Source: a bacterium
GTDB lineage: Bacteria; Hinthialibacterota; Hinthialibacteria; OLB16
Assembly (NCBI GenBank): GCA_022072055.1
Contig: JAJVIK010000008.1
Location: 232,111-296,110, forward strand
DNA: 64,000 bases
Direction of reading: 5' to 3'
The position numbers and the translations under genes were made by a program. The stretch's first letter is position 1, and each line of letters opens with the position of its first letter. Shown here piece after piece: positions 44,618 to 54,213 of the stretch. The notes below the pieces were generated by a model. It worked only from the letters and a program-made list of their open reading frames with translations. It was not told where the DNA came from and did not search any database.

Positions 44618-44860
44618 AAGGTTACCGACAGTCTATTAAGAAGCCGAATTGCCGCGCCGTGGGCTCAAGAAAATAGCCCAACAAGTGAACGACTACGATG
44701 ACAACCTTGCCCAGCTTGAGCATCCGCCCCCCATACAATTCTCCAGATGTTCCTCAGGGTGCCAGATCCCCCAACGACCCTTTCAGGCTTGCTACTATGA
44801 TACCCTGATGGCCTCGTGTAAGCAGAGCCGTCCGATCAGCGAGTGAGGCCGAGCTGATAG
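44618..44860. other. Intergenic, island
   Basis: 243 bases between the small plus-strand gene and the end of the convergent CHAT gene. No gene or terminator could be supported. Confidence 0.4.
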
Positions 44861-47800
44861 TCATTCCTCCAACTCCGTTGGAAACCCCTCGGCGGAAGGG
44901 CCTCCCAACGTGGCAATTTCATCCGCCGACATGGCGTAATCGCGGAATTGGATACTGTTGACGAAACAGGGCGCATTATCACCGTCGCTACCGGCAAACA
45001 GGAGCATCGAACGTCCCCGCATCCCCTCCTCGACCGCCCAGCGGTCTGAATCGACCCGGTTGAATTCCTGTGCTCCAACATGGGAACCGTCGATGTACGT
45101 GTCCATTCTGGGAACTCCAGTCAGGTTGACTGAACAAGCGACACGATGCCACCGGCCGGCTTCAACCCTGCCATGAAAAACTCTTTCGACGCCAAGACCC
45201 CCAGTGGAGGAGACAATCAGCTCCGCCGGGGAGGAGTTGCTGGAGTCCGTATTGAAGAGGGGGCGTATGAGACGTTCGGACTCTTTCGGATAGAGGATGT
45301 CGAGGAGGAGAGTGTAGGCTTGGAGTTTGTCTTCCCCTTGTTGGGGGGCGTTTGAAAAGAGGCGCAACCCCATTTCCCTGGGGAAACCTGGGAATCGAAT
45401 CACATAAGCCGTCTGATCCTCGATCGAGGGGATCCCGAACTCACGAGTGGATCCATACGTGGTTGCAGTCTTGGTTTGGGTTCCGAAACACTCCAAGCTC
45501 CGCCCGACAGTCGCCTCGAGGTCCGACCGATTGAAATCCCACGATCCGGCGATTCTTGTAGCTGCCTTCCGTGGCTTGACCTCGGGAAGGATGGTTCCTG
45601 TCGCGGTTCCCGGTCGTTCCTCCCAAAACATTCTCTTGTATTCTTCGATTCTTTCCTCGAAAACAAGACTTCCCTCACCGGGGAGGTGATCCGTGCTGTA
45701 AGGGAACGCCCCTTCGATTCGCACTCGGTGCGGGGCGCCCCCGATGGCGAGCTGTGTTTCATCTCGAGACAAGGCCTTCGCTCCCACCGGAATGGGCATG
45801 ATGGGTCTGAAGTTCTCGAGGTCCCAGATCTCGGTGGAAGTGATAAGTCGCTTCTCATCCGATGTGACGATCAATTCGTGAGTGAGGCTGACGCGCGACC
45901 TGAGCGTGGCGATCCTCTCGCCGGACTTCCTGTCCCAGAGAATAACCTCCCCATCTTCATCGCAGGAGGCGACTCGGTTCCCAGAGGGAAAGACGATAAC
46001 CTTTCGGACAGGTCGCTTGTGTCCGAGAAAGGCAACCACGGAAATTCCCGACTCCAAGCTGCTCTCACGAATGGAGAAGTCCTCGCCCGTGTGAATCAGT
46101 CCTTTACCGTCGGGCGTGTAGGCAAGGACCGCATCCGCTTGGGAGTCAATCCTCCTGAGTCGACTCCCGTCCTCAAGGGACCAGATGGCGATGTCTCCAT
46201 GAATCCCTTTCGTCGCGATGGATGCGCCACTCGGGTGGAATTCAACCGCGGTTACCGTCCCCTCGTGCGCCTTGAATCGGCGCAATTCCCGTCCTGAGTG
46301 GCTGTCCCAAACGAACAGATCTCCTGACTCTCCGCCGCCGGCCAGTTCATTTCCACTAGGAGACCATGCGAGACACTGAACCGCACTGTAGACCGGTAAG
46401 TGGAACCGCTCCCCTCCGGATTTCGTGTCCCAAAGCGAGACGGTCATGTCTTCGCTGCCGGTCGCGAGTGTTTTCCCATCAGGACTAAATCGCACGCAGT
46501 GAACCCAACCGCTGTGGCCCATGAGGAGAATCGTCCCATCCCCTCCTGTTCGGATAGGCCTTTGTCGGGCCTTCCCGTCCTCGTCAAGGGTCAAAAGAAA
46601 CCTCCCATCGGCGGTGAAAGCCAGTGAGCGCGCGTGGCCGCCGGCTCCTCCTCGCCGCCAGGGAGACGCCATGGTTTCAAGATCCACGATCTCGGTTCGA
46701 TGGTTGTCCAAGGCCATTCCAAGGTAACGACCGTTCGGGGACCAGCACACGCTTCCGCGATAACCGCCGACTTGATACACAACCCCAGTCAGCTCAAACG
46801 GGTCTGTTCGCCCCAGATAAAGCTGGTTTTCGGAAAGGATCACGAATTGCCCTCCATCGTTCCGAATCGCCATGGATGAAAGATTTGTGGTGGGCGCCTC
46901 CAGTTTCGCCACCTGTTCTCCCGACTGTATGTCCAATAGTCGACAGGCGCCATCCTTACCGATCGAGATGACGTGTGAACCATCCGGAAGAAAGTCAAAA
47001 TCGATAATCCGTCCCGCGTGTCCAGAGACGATTGTTCGCGTGGACTCCTCCACAAGGTCATAGAGAAGGAGGGTTCCCTCGGAATCGGCCGCGGCAAGCA
47101 GGCTACCCTGGGGAGCGAATTGCATTCCTCCTGAAAGCGCATGGCGTGGATGAAGAACCGCCAGTCGTTCCTTCGTCGTCAGATCGAAAACGTTGATATC
47201 GTGGCCATCCGAAGAGGCCAGTCTGTTGGATTCCTTGTTGATGGAAATTGATTCAACGGACCGGGAAGACGCTTGAATGTCCCAGACGAGTTCACCGAAA
47301 TGAAAGTCCCAAACTCGGATCCCACCCGTCGAGTCGCCTGTGGCCAGGAACCGATTGTCGGCGCTCAGTTCGAGGGCGACAATGGGAGAGGCATGGGAAA
47401 AACATCGATGGTCCGTGTTGCACTTGCAGGCCAGGTACCCCCACTCCCATCCTCGGAATCGTTCGGGCGAGGCAAGCAGAAGTTTCCGTGCGCGCGTGGG
47501 GTCTTCCTCCTCGATGGAGCGCCTCGCCTCCTCGATCCCCAACTGATAGAGGGAGTGCTCCAAGCTTTCCCGTTCAATGGAAGCCTGTCTCAGGCCATAA
47601 CCAAGGAACGCGGCGAGAACCACTGCTAGGGCGGCTACCGTGGTGGCTCCTCGCAAGAGGCGCTTCCGATGGGTTTCCGTCCGGGTCCTTTCCTCGTGCC
47701 TTCTTCGACTTTCGCGGCGCGCCGGCACCGACCTAAGACGGGTTGCCAGATCTTCAGCGCTGCTAAACCGTTGCGAGGCTCTTCCGGACAAGCACCCCCG

Positions 47801-50215
47801 CAAATCTTCCAGCAGAATCGGATCCTCGATATCGCGCTCCCAATCCACGGTGAGGGGGCGGTTACAGTCTCCCAAGAGGATCTGATAGAGGACCATGCCC
47901 AGAGAATAAATATCGGACCGGATCGAGGACTCTTTGCCCACCAAGAGCTCCGGCGCCATGTAGAGACGGCTTCCCGATCCGGAGGTTAACTCGGTCCGGC
48001 TCCAGGTTTCGGTGAAACCCAAACCTGTCACTCCCTGGAGGATCTGCTGTGATTCCACCTGACCGATGCCGAAATCAGTCAGCTGGATCGAGATCGTTTC
48101 CGGATCCTCCAGTCCGCCTTCCACGAGAATATTGGAGGGTTTAAGGTCGCGGTGAATGACTCCCGCATCGTGCGCGGCCTGAAGGGCACCGGCCACCTTG
48201 GCGACTATCTCAAGCCGAAGGCCCTCGTCAAAACGAGCATCCCTCGCGTTCAGTTCACACCACTTGGCGAGGTCCAGCCCCCCCACGTCCTCCATGGAGA
48301 TATAGAATGGGGGTCTTTCGAAGAAGACATCGTGAATGCGTACGATGTTCGGGTGGGGTCCGAGCCTGTCCCGCATGATCCGAAAGAGGGTCACCTCGCG
48401 CTTCAGGGAACGAACACGATCAGCGTGGAAACAGAACTTAAAGATTCGGGATTCGTCACTTCCCTTTCGACACGCTCGCCAGACTTCCCCAAAGCCTCCC
48501 GATCCCAACTTCTCGGTGATAATCCAACCCGGCGATGTGGGTATTTCATTCCCAAGCGCCGGGCGCCATCCGAGCACGGCTTCTTGTTCGGGAGTCGTGG
48601 AGCGGCGCGCGAATTCGGTATCCTTGGGCGGATGGAGAGGAGATACCCCCGACTCCTCTCCGACCTCGCAGACCTGTAGTGGGTTTTCGATCGAGCGGAA
48701 CGTGTAATTCCCATGGTCCAACCAGGCGATCCGACCACCCACGCCCACCTCTTCACCTCTCAGCATGGCGCGGGCGTCATCATGAACGGACCGGCTGGTC
48801 AGGATCTGTCCCTCTTCCGCCAAGGCCAGCAAGGATCTCGCCACCTCGCACGGAAAGCCTCGCATGGAAATCGGCTTCCCTGTTGTTTCCTCTCGTTCGA
48901 TCAGAACCTCGCCGTTCACGATGGCGAGGGGAGGATCCCACGCTTCCGCTGGACCGTCGGCCTCTTCCCTCAGCCTTGCTTGGAGCAAGAGAGCGAATCG
49001 AACTCCCTCGGAGGGTCGCGGGAAGAGGATGGAGATGGCGCCATCCTCTTCCGGAACGGATTCCGCATGGGGAAAGGCGGTGAGGAGACGATCCACTCGA
49101 TCCCGTTCGATCCACGGCCCGGCGATCACAATCGTGTGGACTTCCGGATTCACGGCTCTCTCTCCCAGGAAACCCTTGGTGGGATCTCCGTAGAGGACAT
49201 ACTGAGCCCATGTCAGGTGGTTGCTCTCATGTTTGGAGCGGATCTCGATTCGCGCTCGCTGAAGCGCGGTTCCGACTGCTCCCCCATTCATGAGATGCTG
49301 ATAAAAAATCCTGGCGAATTCCGCTCCATAATGGTCGACAACTCTGGAATAGGCCCCGATATAGTGGATGCATCCGGCGCTTGAGAGTGAAGCGGCAAAC
49401 CTGCCTTGCCCAGTGGCGCAATCAGTGGAAAGGGACTCCGCGCCATGGCAGGCATTATTGAAGACCAGGAACGGAACCCGTTGTTCCCCGAGATCGGTCT
49501 TGCTCGACTCGCCGAAGGTGAATTGTCCCCCCGACAGATCCCAACCGGGGAATGTCCCTCCACCGGATGTGCCCGCGAAGTGACCGCAAAAATGTAAGAG
49601 GCTTGCCCTTGGGAACCATTCACAAAAAGTCCGGAGATCAACTCGTTCATTGAGCCAAACCACCGCCTCGCCCATTTGGTTGCTTAGGAGGTTCGAGATA
49701 AATTCGCCCTCGCGGGAGGCCGCTCGCAGGTCTCCCGAGGGGTTTGAAACAACCAGGATCACATTGCCGCTGTTCATCGCGCCGCGCCCCTGGCGAGGTG
49801 TTAGACCCCAGTCCCGAACCGCTCTTCCCACCGAGAATCGGCATCCCAGGAAATCCCTCCCGTCATGGGCCAGCTCCCAAGGAATCCCGAGCGCGCTCGC
49901 ATTCAAATCAAGGATGAGAAAAGCTGAGTTGTTCCGTCGGATCCGTTCACCAAGGTCGCAAGGGAAAGCCTCTTGGAATAGTCTCCGCCCACAATCGATG
50001 AGGGTTCGCTGTGCGTCCTCCAAGCTCCTGTGGAGATTGATCTCGGTGATTATCTCGAATATTCGGAGCGACGGCTGCTCTAAATCGGTCCAGGAGAAAC
50101 AACTCTCAATCCGTCCTTCCCCAAGGCTTTCCTTGGAAAAACAGGCGATCTGGACTCCCATTCGGTCCCCGTCACGATGAATACGCACTTTGAGTGGGGA
50201 GGTGGGATTCTCCAT
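44861..50215 (-). CDS. CHAT protease / cyclase-like / Ser-Thr kinase / WD40 / LamG multidomain protein
   Basis: 1784 residues from the ATG at 50215 (a TTG at 50230 is in frame). Approximate domains: 95-350 CHAT caspase-like protease with catalytic His in LHFCGHFAG (His212) and Cys in NNACHGAE (Cys256); 360-520 a degenerate class III nucleotide-cyclase-like fold (ISILFPRPSEGVRFALLLQ, ILTSRSVHDDARAML, WLDHGNYTFRSIENPLQV); 565-830 a protein kinase with GSGGFGEV, IFKFC lysine, HRDLKPSN, DFG and MAPE; 857-875 one membrane helix; ~940-1480 WD40 repeats (FSPDGKTLATGSEDMTVSLWD); ~1555-1784 a LamG/concanavalin-like domain. All kinase and CHAT catalytic residues are present. The propeller and lectin domain would sit across the membrane as sensors. 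It is divergent from an unknown protein and a sigma factor. Confidence 0.92.
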   Translation of the reverse strand: MENPTSPLKVRIHRDGDRMGVQIACFSKESLGEGRIESCFSWTDLEQPSLRIFEIITEINLHRSLEDAQRTLIDCGRRLFQEAFPCDLGERIRRNNSAFLILDLNASALGIPWELAHDGRDFLGCRFSVGRAVRDWGLTPRQGRGAMNSGNVILVVSNPSGDLRAASREGEFISNLLSNQMGEAVVWLNERVDLRTFCEWFPRASLLHFCGHFAGTSGGGTFPGWDLSGGQFTFGESSKTDLGEQRVPFLVFNNACHGAESLSTDCATGQGRFAASLSSAGCIHYIGAYSRVVDHYGAEFARIFYQHLMNGGAVGTALQRARIEIRSKHESNHLTWAQYVLYGDPTKGFLGERAVNPEVHTIVIAGPWIERDRVDRLLTAFPHAESVPEEDGAISILFPRPSEGVRFALLLQARLREEADGPAEAWDPPLAIVNGEVLIEREETTGKPISMRGFPCEVARSLLALAEEGQILTSRSVHDDARAMLRGEEVGVGGRIAWLDHGNYTFRSIENPLQVCEVGEESGVSPLHPPKDTEFARRSTTPEQEAVLGWRPALGNEIPTSPGWIITEKLGSGGFGEVWRACRKGSDESRIFKFCFHADRVRSLKREVTLFRIMRDRLGPHPNIVRIHDVFFERPPFYISMEDVGGLDLAKWCELNARDARFDEGLRLEIVAKVAGALQAAHDAGVIHRDLKPSNILVEGGLEDPETISIQLTDFGIGQVESQQILQGVTGLGFTETWSRTELTSGSGSRLYMAPELLVGKESSIRSDIYSLGMVLYQILLGDCNRPLTVDWERDIEDPILLEDLRGCLSGRASQRFSSAEDLATRLRSVPARRESRRRHEERTRTETHRKRLLRGATTVAALAVVLAAFLGYGLRQASIERESLEHSLYQLGIEEARRSIEEEDPTRARKLLLASPERFRGWEWGYLACKCNTDHRCFSHASPIVALELSADNRFLATGDSTGGIRVWDFHFGELVWDIQASSRSVESISINKESNRLASSDGHDINVFDLTTKERLAVLHPRHALSGGMQFAPQGSLLAAADSEGTLLLYDLVEESTRTIVSGHAGRIIDFDFLPDGSHVISIGKDGACRLLDIQSGEQVAKLEAPTTNLSSMAIRNDGGQFVILSENQLYLGRTDPFELTGVVYQVGGYRGSVCWSPNGRYLGMALDNHRTEIVDLETMASPWRRGGAGGHARSLAFTADGRFLLTLDEDGKARQRPIRTGGDGTILLMGHSGWVHCVRFSPDGKTLATGSEDMTVSLWDTKSGGERFHLPVYSAVQCLAWSPSGNELAGGGESGDLFVWDSHSGRELRRFKAHEGTVTAVEFHPSGASIATKGIHGDIAIWSLEDGSRLRRIDSQADAVLAYTPDGKGLIHTGEDFSIRESSLESGISVVAFLGHKRPVRKVIVFPSGNRVASCDEDGEVILWDRKSGERIATLRSRVSLTHELIVTSDEKRLITSTEIWDLENFRPIMPIPVGAKALSRDETQLAIGGAPHRVRIEGAFPYSTDHLPGEGSLVFEERIEEYKRMFWEERPGTATGTILPEVKPRKAATRIAGSWDFNRSDLEATVGRSLECFGTQTKTATTYGSTREFGIPSIEDQTAYVIRFPGFPREMGLRLFSNAPQQGEDKLQAYTLLLDILYPKESERLIRPLFNTDSSNSSPAELIVSSTGGLGVERVFHGRVEAGRWHRVACSVNLTGVPRMDTYIDGSHVGAQEFNRVDSDRWAVEEGMRGRSMLLFAGSDGDNAPCFVNSIQFRDYAMSADEIATLGGPSAEGFPTELEE

Positions 50216-50408
50216 GGCTGTCGCGAGCAACCAGAGCTTTCAATGCCCATTTCGGCAAGAGTTCCTGTCCCTGCGTGGACAAACCGTTGGGGCATGAGTG
50301 ATTCGAATCAGCCCGATGCAATTCTTTGCAGGAAAATGGGCGGTGTTCTTGAATAATGAAGGAAAGGGACGATATTGACTAGATTGAAAATCCGAGGATC
50401 TGAACCCG
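50216..50408. promoter_or_regulatory. Divergent promoter region of the CHAT and sigma-factor genes
   Basis: 193 bases between two outward-facing genes, so it must hold promoters for both. It is AT-richer than the coding sequence on each side. I could not assign a -35/-10 pair with confidence; an ECF-type promoter recognised by the neighbouring sigma factor is possible. Confidence 0.45.
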
Positions 50409-51692
50409 ATGGACACGAAAGACCTGAACCAGTTAGCGGCACTCTTGACAGGTGGCCTGCCGGAGGCCGACAAAAAGACCCTGATCAAGCAGCTGCTGGG
50501 GGATTCCGAGGCGAGCCATCTGCTCACTCTTCTCTTGTCTCCGGACATCCGCGTTGAAAACAATTGCCCCCTACCTTTTTCAACATCCGCTCAATCAATC
50601 CTCGGATGTTGCGAGGACCTGCTCCTCCCCATCGCAATGGACCAGCTTCAATACAATGGCTCCTCGCGGGGCTTGGCTTCCCGTGTCGCCGCCCTCCTCC
50701 CCGTGGGACCTTTTCCATTAGTCGCTTCGCGGCTCGATTTCGAGCCGGCTTCCACGAATCGCGTCGGCCCCCTCAAGTTCACCTTGAAGGGCTCTCCGGC
50801 GGAGGGCGCATGCCATCTCGAGGTCTCCGCCCTTGACCGGAGGGATCGAGTCCTGGAGTTCTGGGAGGGCGGAGTGGTTGTCCTCCGCGCGCCTCTCAAG
50901 GCAATCCTCAATGTGTTCCCCTTTCGTATCACACCAGGATTGGCGGTTGCGGTTCGGGAGGTCGACGCCCCCGAAGGGGCCCGGTTTCTCATTGTGGAAA
51001 CCGAGTTTACTCACACGGAGTGGAAGGCGGCGCTTGTCTCGGCCTGTCTGGTGGGAGACCTCAAGCGCGCTCTTCAGATACTGAGGTCGAGGCTCGGCTG
51101 GGATGAAGGCGCTGTCTCCTGGCTGGCTAGGATTGAGGTCCAGATCGCCGCCTTAACCGCTCTCACCAAGACGGATCAATATGTCTTGCGGCCCGCGCCG
51201 GTGACACGTGGAGCTGATTCGAACCCGAGCCGGGTTGAGGCGGTTCACCGACTTATCTGGCATGGGATCATTCGCTGTTGGCCGAAGGCGGAGGAGCTTC
51301 CGAGTCCCTGGTCCATGAAGCCGAGTGCGACATCCGCATCGGGGCAACCGGCGACCTCCCTGGACACCGAATCGCGCGCGCTGGCCGAATGTTGTATACG
51401 GTCGGCGCAAGGGGAATCACTTTCGGCGGAGTCGTATCCGTTCGATTCATCGAGCCCGCCGATTCGGAACGGATGGGCGGCGCTTCTCGGATGGAGGGCC
51501 CTACTGGATCGAGAGTTTGAAAAAGCTCATCAGGCATTCGCGGCAACACCGCCGCTCGAGGAGGATCCCTTCTCGCTTGAAATGGGGATGGTCCTGGCCA
51601 GGCACTTGGGATCAGGCGAGGAGACAGGTTGCGGGGAGCAAGAAGCTTCCAGCGATCAAGTCTGGGGGAAAATCCTTTCCACGGTCTCATGA
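50409..51692 (+). CDS. Unknown protein linked to CHAT kinase and sigma factor
   Basis: 427 residues, not recognised. The N-terminus MDTKDLNQLAALLTGGLPEADKKTLIKQLL...EASHLLTLLL is helical and resembles the start of anti-sigma-type proteins, though no zinc motif is visible. The middle (~110-230) is beta-rich with HLEVSALDRRDRVLEFWEGGVVVL. The C-terminal half is helical with LGWRALLDREFEKAHQAFAATP-type repeats like TPR. No membrane segment or signal peptide. It lies ten bases before the sigma gene and diverges from the CHAT gene. It may be the sigma factor's regulator or a CHAT substrate; both are inferences from position. Confidence 0.7.
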   Translation: MDTKDLNQLAALLTGGLPEADKKTLIKQLLGDSEASHLLTLLLSPDIRVENNCPLPFSTSAQSILGCCEDLLLPIAMDQLQYNGSSRGLASRVAALLPVGPFPLVASRLDFEPASTNRVGPLKFTLKGSPAEGACHLEVSALDRRDRVLEFWEGGVVVLRAPLKAILNVFPFRITPGLAVAVREVDAPEGARFLIVETEFTHTEWKAALVSACLVGDLKRALQILRSRLGWDEGAVSWLARIEVQIAALTALTKTDQYVLRPAPVTRGADSNPSRVEAVHRLIWHGIIRCWPKAEELPSPWSMKPSATSASGQPATSLDTESRALAECCIRSAQGESLSAESYPFDSSSPPIRNGWAALLGWRALLDREFEKAHQAFAATPPLEEDPFSLEMGMVLARHLGSGEETGCGEQEASSDQVWGKILSTVS

Positions 51693-51701
51693 TCACGCCC
51701 C

Positions 51702-52367
51702 ATGTCCAGCCCAGCGGCGCCACACACACGCGAGCCCCAGGAGGAGTTGAGGACCCTTATCTTGGAGGATCCCGAAGAGGGATGGAAAGCATTCCTTAGA
51801 GACTATGGACCCCTCATCAAGAACCTGATCCGGAACTTCAAATTGTCCCCGGAGGATCAGGAAGAAGTCTTTCAGGAAGTGGCTCACACGTTGATCCGGA
51901 ACAACCACAAGGCGATCCGGGATTGGCAATATGAAAGAAGTTCCTTGGCCAATTACATCGCTGTCATTACTGTTCGCACGGCGATCACCTTCACCAAATC
52001 GGCGTTCCATCAGTTTTCACGGAGGATCCATCCAATCGGCGAGGGAACTGAGGATGCGGCGGACCCCCTCGATACGTTCATGGAACCGACGCGCTCAGCC
52101 CGTGAGCGCCTCCACCGCATTCACCTGACCCAGAAGTTCGAGGAAGCCCTTTGCTCGCTTGTTGAACAGAAGACCCTTCGACCGGAGGATTACCAAATGC
52201 TGGTACTGCGCATGCGGGGGCACAGTTACAAGGAAATTGAAAAGCTCCTGGGTATACCCGTTGAAACCCTCACCAGCCGGTTCACTCGGCTGAAGCCCGT
52301 GCTCAGAAACGCACTGGGTAAACTTGAACCTATCCCCAATGTGGCTCACGACGACAAGGCTATGTAG
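51702..52367 (+). CDS. ECF-like sigma-70 family factor
   Basis: 221 residues from the ATG at 51702. Region 2 is DYGPLIKNLIRNFKLSPEDQEEVFQEVAHTLI (core binding) followed by DWQYERSSLANYIAVITVRTAITF. Region 4 is LRPEDYQMLVLRMRGHSYKEIEKLLGIPVETLTSRFTRL, the -35 reading helix-turn-helix. No region 1 or 3. Sigma factors encoded beside membrane kinase/WD40 proteins are typical of planctomycete-type signalling, where phosphorylation is proposed to control the sigma factor. The start is ten bases after the unknown gene, so they share a transcript. Confidence 0.88.
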   Translation: MSSPAAPHTREPQEELRTLILEDPEEGWKAFLRDYGPLIKNLIRNFKLSPEDQEEVFQEVAHTLIRNNHKAIRDWQYERSSLANYIAVITVRTAITFTKSAFHQFSRRIHPIGEGTEDAADPLDTFMEPTRSARERLHRIHLTQKFEEALCSLVEQKTLRPEDYQMLVLRMRGHSYKEIEKLLGIPVETLTSRFTRLKPVLRNALGKLEPIPNVAHDDKAM

Positions 52368-52678
52368 ACTCCGCAGACCTGCTCATCTTACTCCACGATT
52401 TGCAGGGAGAGGAAGAAGGCGCAGCCGCGCACAATTCAGACGGGCCTGGGCTAGGTCCATGATCCTTTCGATGCCCCCGCAGATTAAGCTCTAACCCCCT
52501 CCTTATATTGGACTTGGTGGTATTCTCAGAAGAATTCTGAGTCTTGTTGTGAAGATTTGCAGGAAACCGCCACCCTGTCTCGAATTATCAAGTTAAAAGA
52601 TGTGAAACCCTGGGGGCGCCAGCGTGGTCGTTTCAAACCATCGCGTGTGCACTCCGTGTGCGAGGATCGAGGGTCATC
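52368..52678. other. Intergenic, island
   Basis: 311 bases between the sigma factor and the secreted protein. No gene, hairpin terminator or promoter could be supported with confidence. The right half (52480-52610) is AT-rich and is the likely promoter region of the secreted protein gene. Confidence 0.4.
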
Positions 52679-53917
52679 ATGTTCACGTTAATCACGGCAA
52701 GGAAGCCAATCCAGCGAGTCATCGTCGCCATGCACTTGCTTCTTGTCGCGCCGACCGAAAGTCCTTCCTTCACCGCCGACTTACAGAACGAGCGCTCCGA
52801 TATCAACCAAGACGGCGTCGTAAATTCCGATGACCTCCTCATCTTCCTTCGTGACTGGCATGGGACTGATCCGGCCCCTCAGCCGACCTTTACTGTCACC
52901 CAAACGATTCCTCCAAGCATCACGCCTTCCCCCACGGGATTCGATTGCATTCCGGAATACGCCTGGCTGCAGCGTGATTTGCCCGAGACATGTCGAGGTG
53001 AGAGCCCATTCGAGGTTCAGTTCACGATCCAGGGGGGAACCGCCCTCATCACGGATGTGTTTGAAACGGTTCCAGCCGGGTGGCAGGTTCTGTCCCCCAC
53101 TCCATTCGTTCAAATGGAGAACACTGTTCATTGGGACCACCAGATCTTCTCCTACACGATCGTCCCACCTGCCGGAGTTATTCCTGGCGACTACATGTTC
53201 GAGGGCGAGACCAAATCCTACCATTGGTGCAATGGGGAGGTGACCAGACCCATCACCGGCGACACGATCATCACTTGCCAACCGGCTTTTCCAACCCCCA
53301 CGCCCACATGCCCCTGTTTATTACCGGACCTCATTCCGGTTTCCATGTACATCGGGCTGGAGCCAGGCCATGACTGCAGCGATCCAGTCGGCAGACTGGG
53401 CACCTATGCCACGGTGATGAATCAAGGCGAACCTATTGCGGGAACGTTTGTCATTCGGGTAAATGGGGCCGAGGCGGTGGTACAAGATCTTGCCGACGGA
53501 CAATCCACAACATCTTGGGTCCCTGCAGTCGCTTTTCCCGAAGCCGCAACGATGACAGTCGATGTTTACAACCAGATTCAAGAGGGCAATGAAACCAACA
53601 ACGAGCTGGTTGATTTTCTCCCGATCCCCGCGCCACCCCCCACCTGCACACAGACCCCCACGCCTCTGGTCACTCCCACGCCAACTCCGACATCCGAACG
53701 GGGCTTTCTCATTCCGGTGATTGGGGTTTCTCCGAACCCCGTCCGAGGTGGTGAGACGGTCACGTTGGACGGAACCAGCAGTATGGGGATTATCAATTCC
53801 TTCCAGTGGGAGTTTGTCTGGGGATCCTACGGAGCAGTCTTACAGAACGCGACCGGCTCTATTGCCGCTGACCTGCTCCCCAAAAACTGTACCAGTCTAA
53901 ATGAGAGAATCCGATAA
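52679..53917 (+). CDS. Exported dockerin/CARDB protein truncated by IS insertion
   Basis: 412 residues from the ATG at 52679. A hydrophobic N-terminus (VIVAMHLLLVAP) is a likely signal. Residues ~35-60 carry a dockerin-like calcium loop (SDINQDGVVNSDDLLIFLRDW). Two TPTPT-rich linkers, a CARDB-like adhesion domain (LPDLIPVSMYIG...VQDLADGQSTTSW...NETNNELVDF), then the start of a PKD-like domain (PNPVRGGETVTLDGTSSMG) that breaks off at the IS end. The last ~15 residues (LPKNCTSLNERIR) read into IS sequence. The native protein was longer. Confidence 0.8.
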   Translation: MFTLITARKPIQRVIVAMHLLLVAPTESPSFTADLQNERSDINQDGVVNSDDLLIFLRDWHGTDPAPQPTFTVTQTIPPSITPSPTGFDCIPEYAWLQRDLPETCRGESPFEVQFTIQGGTALITDVFETVPAGWQVLSPTPFVQMENTVHWDHQIFSYTIVPPAGVIPGDYMFEGETKSYHWCNGEVTRPITGDTIITCQPAFPTPTPTCPCLLPDLIPVSMYIGLEPGHDCSDPVGRLGTYATVMNQGEPIAGTFVIRVNGAEAVVQDLADGQSTTSWVPAVAFPEAATMTVDVYNQIQEGNETNNELVDFLPIPAPPPTCTQTPTPLVTPTPTPTSERGFLIPVIGVSPNPVRGGETVTLDGTSSMGIINSFQWEFVWGSYGAVLQNATGSIAADLLPKNCTSLNERIR

Positions 53918-53946
53918 TTTCCCGGAAGGGAGAGGAGGATTCTGAG

Positions 53947-54213
53947 ATGAAGAAGAGCCGTTACAGCGAGGAGCAGATCGTGCGGGTGTTGCAGGAGGTG
54001 GAGAGCGGGAGGTCGGTGGCGGGGGTGGCGCGAGAGAAAGGGGTGACGGAGGCGACGATTTATCGTTGGCGTCAGCGCTATGGAGGGTTGAGCCGGTCGG
54101 AGTTGTCGCGGTTACGGGAGTTGGAACAGGAGAACACGCGGCTGAAACGGATCGTGGCGCAACAGGCGATGGACATCGACGGCTTGAAGGAGTTGGTAAG
54201 GGGAAAGTGGTAA
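53947..54213 (+). CDS. IS3-family transposase OrfA
   Basis: 88 residues. The HTH_Tnp_1 pattern is MKKSRYSEEQIVRVLQEVESG, then VAGVAREKGVTEATIYRWRQRYGGL, with a leucine-zipper-like tail LRELEQENTRLKRIVAQQ. It is the DNA-binding regulatory half of an OrfAB transposase. Full-length for orfA. Confidence 0.93.
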   Translation: MKKSRYSEEQIVRVLQEVESGRSVAGVAREKGVTEATIYRWRQRYGGLSRSELSRLRELEQENTRLKRIVAQQAMDIDGLKELVRGKW

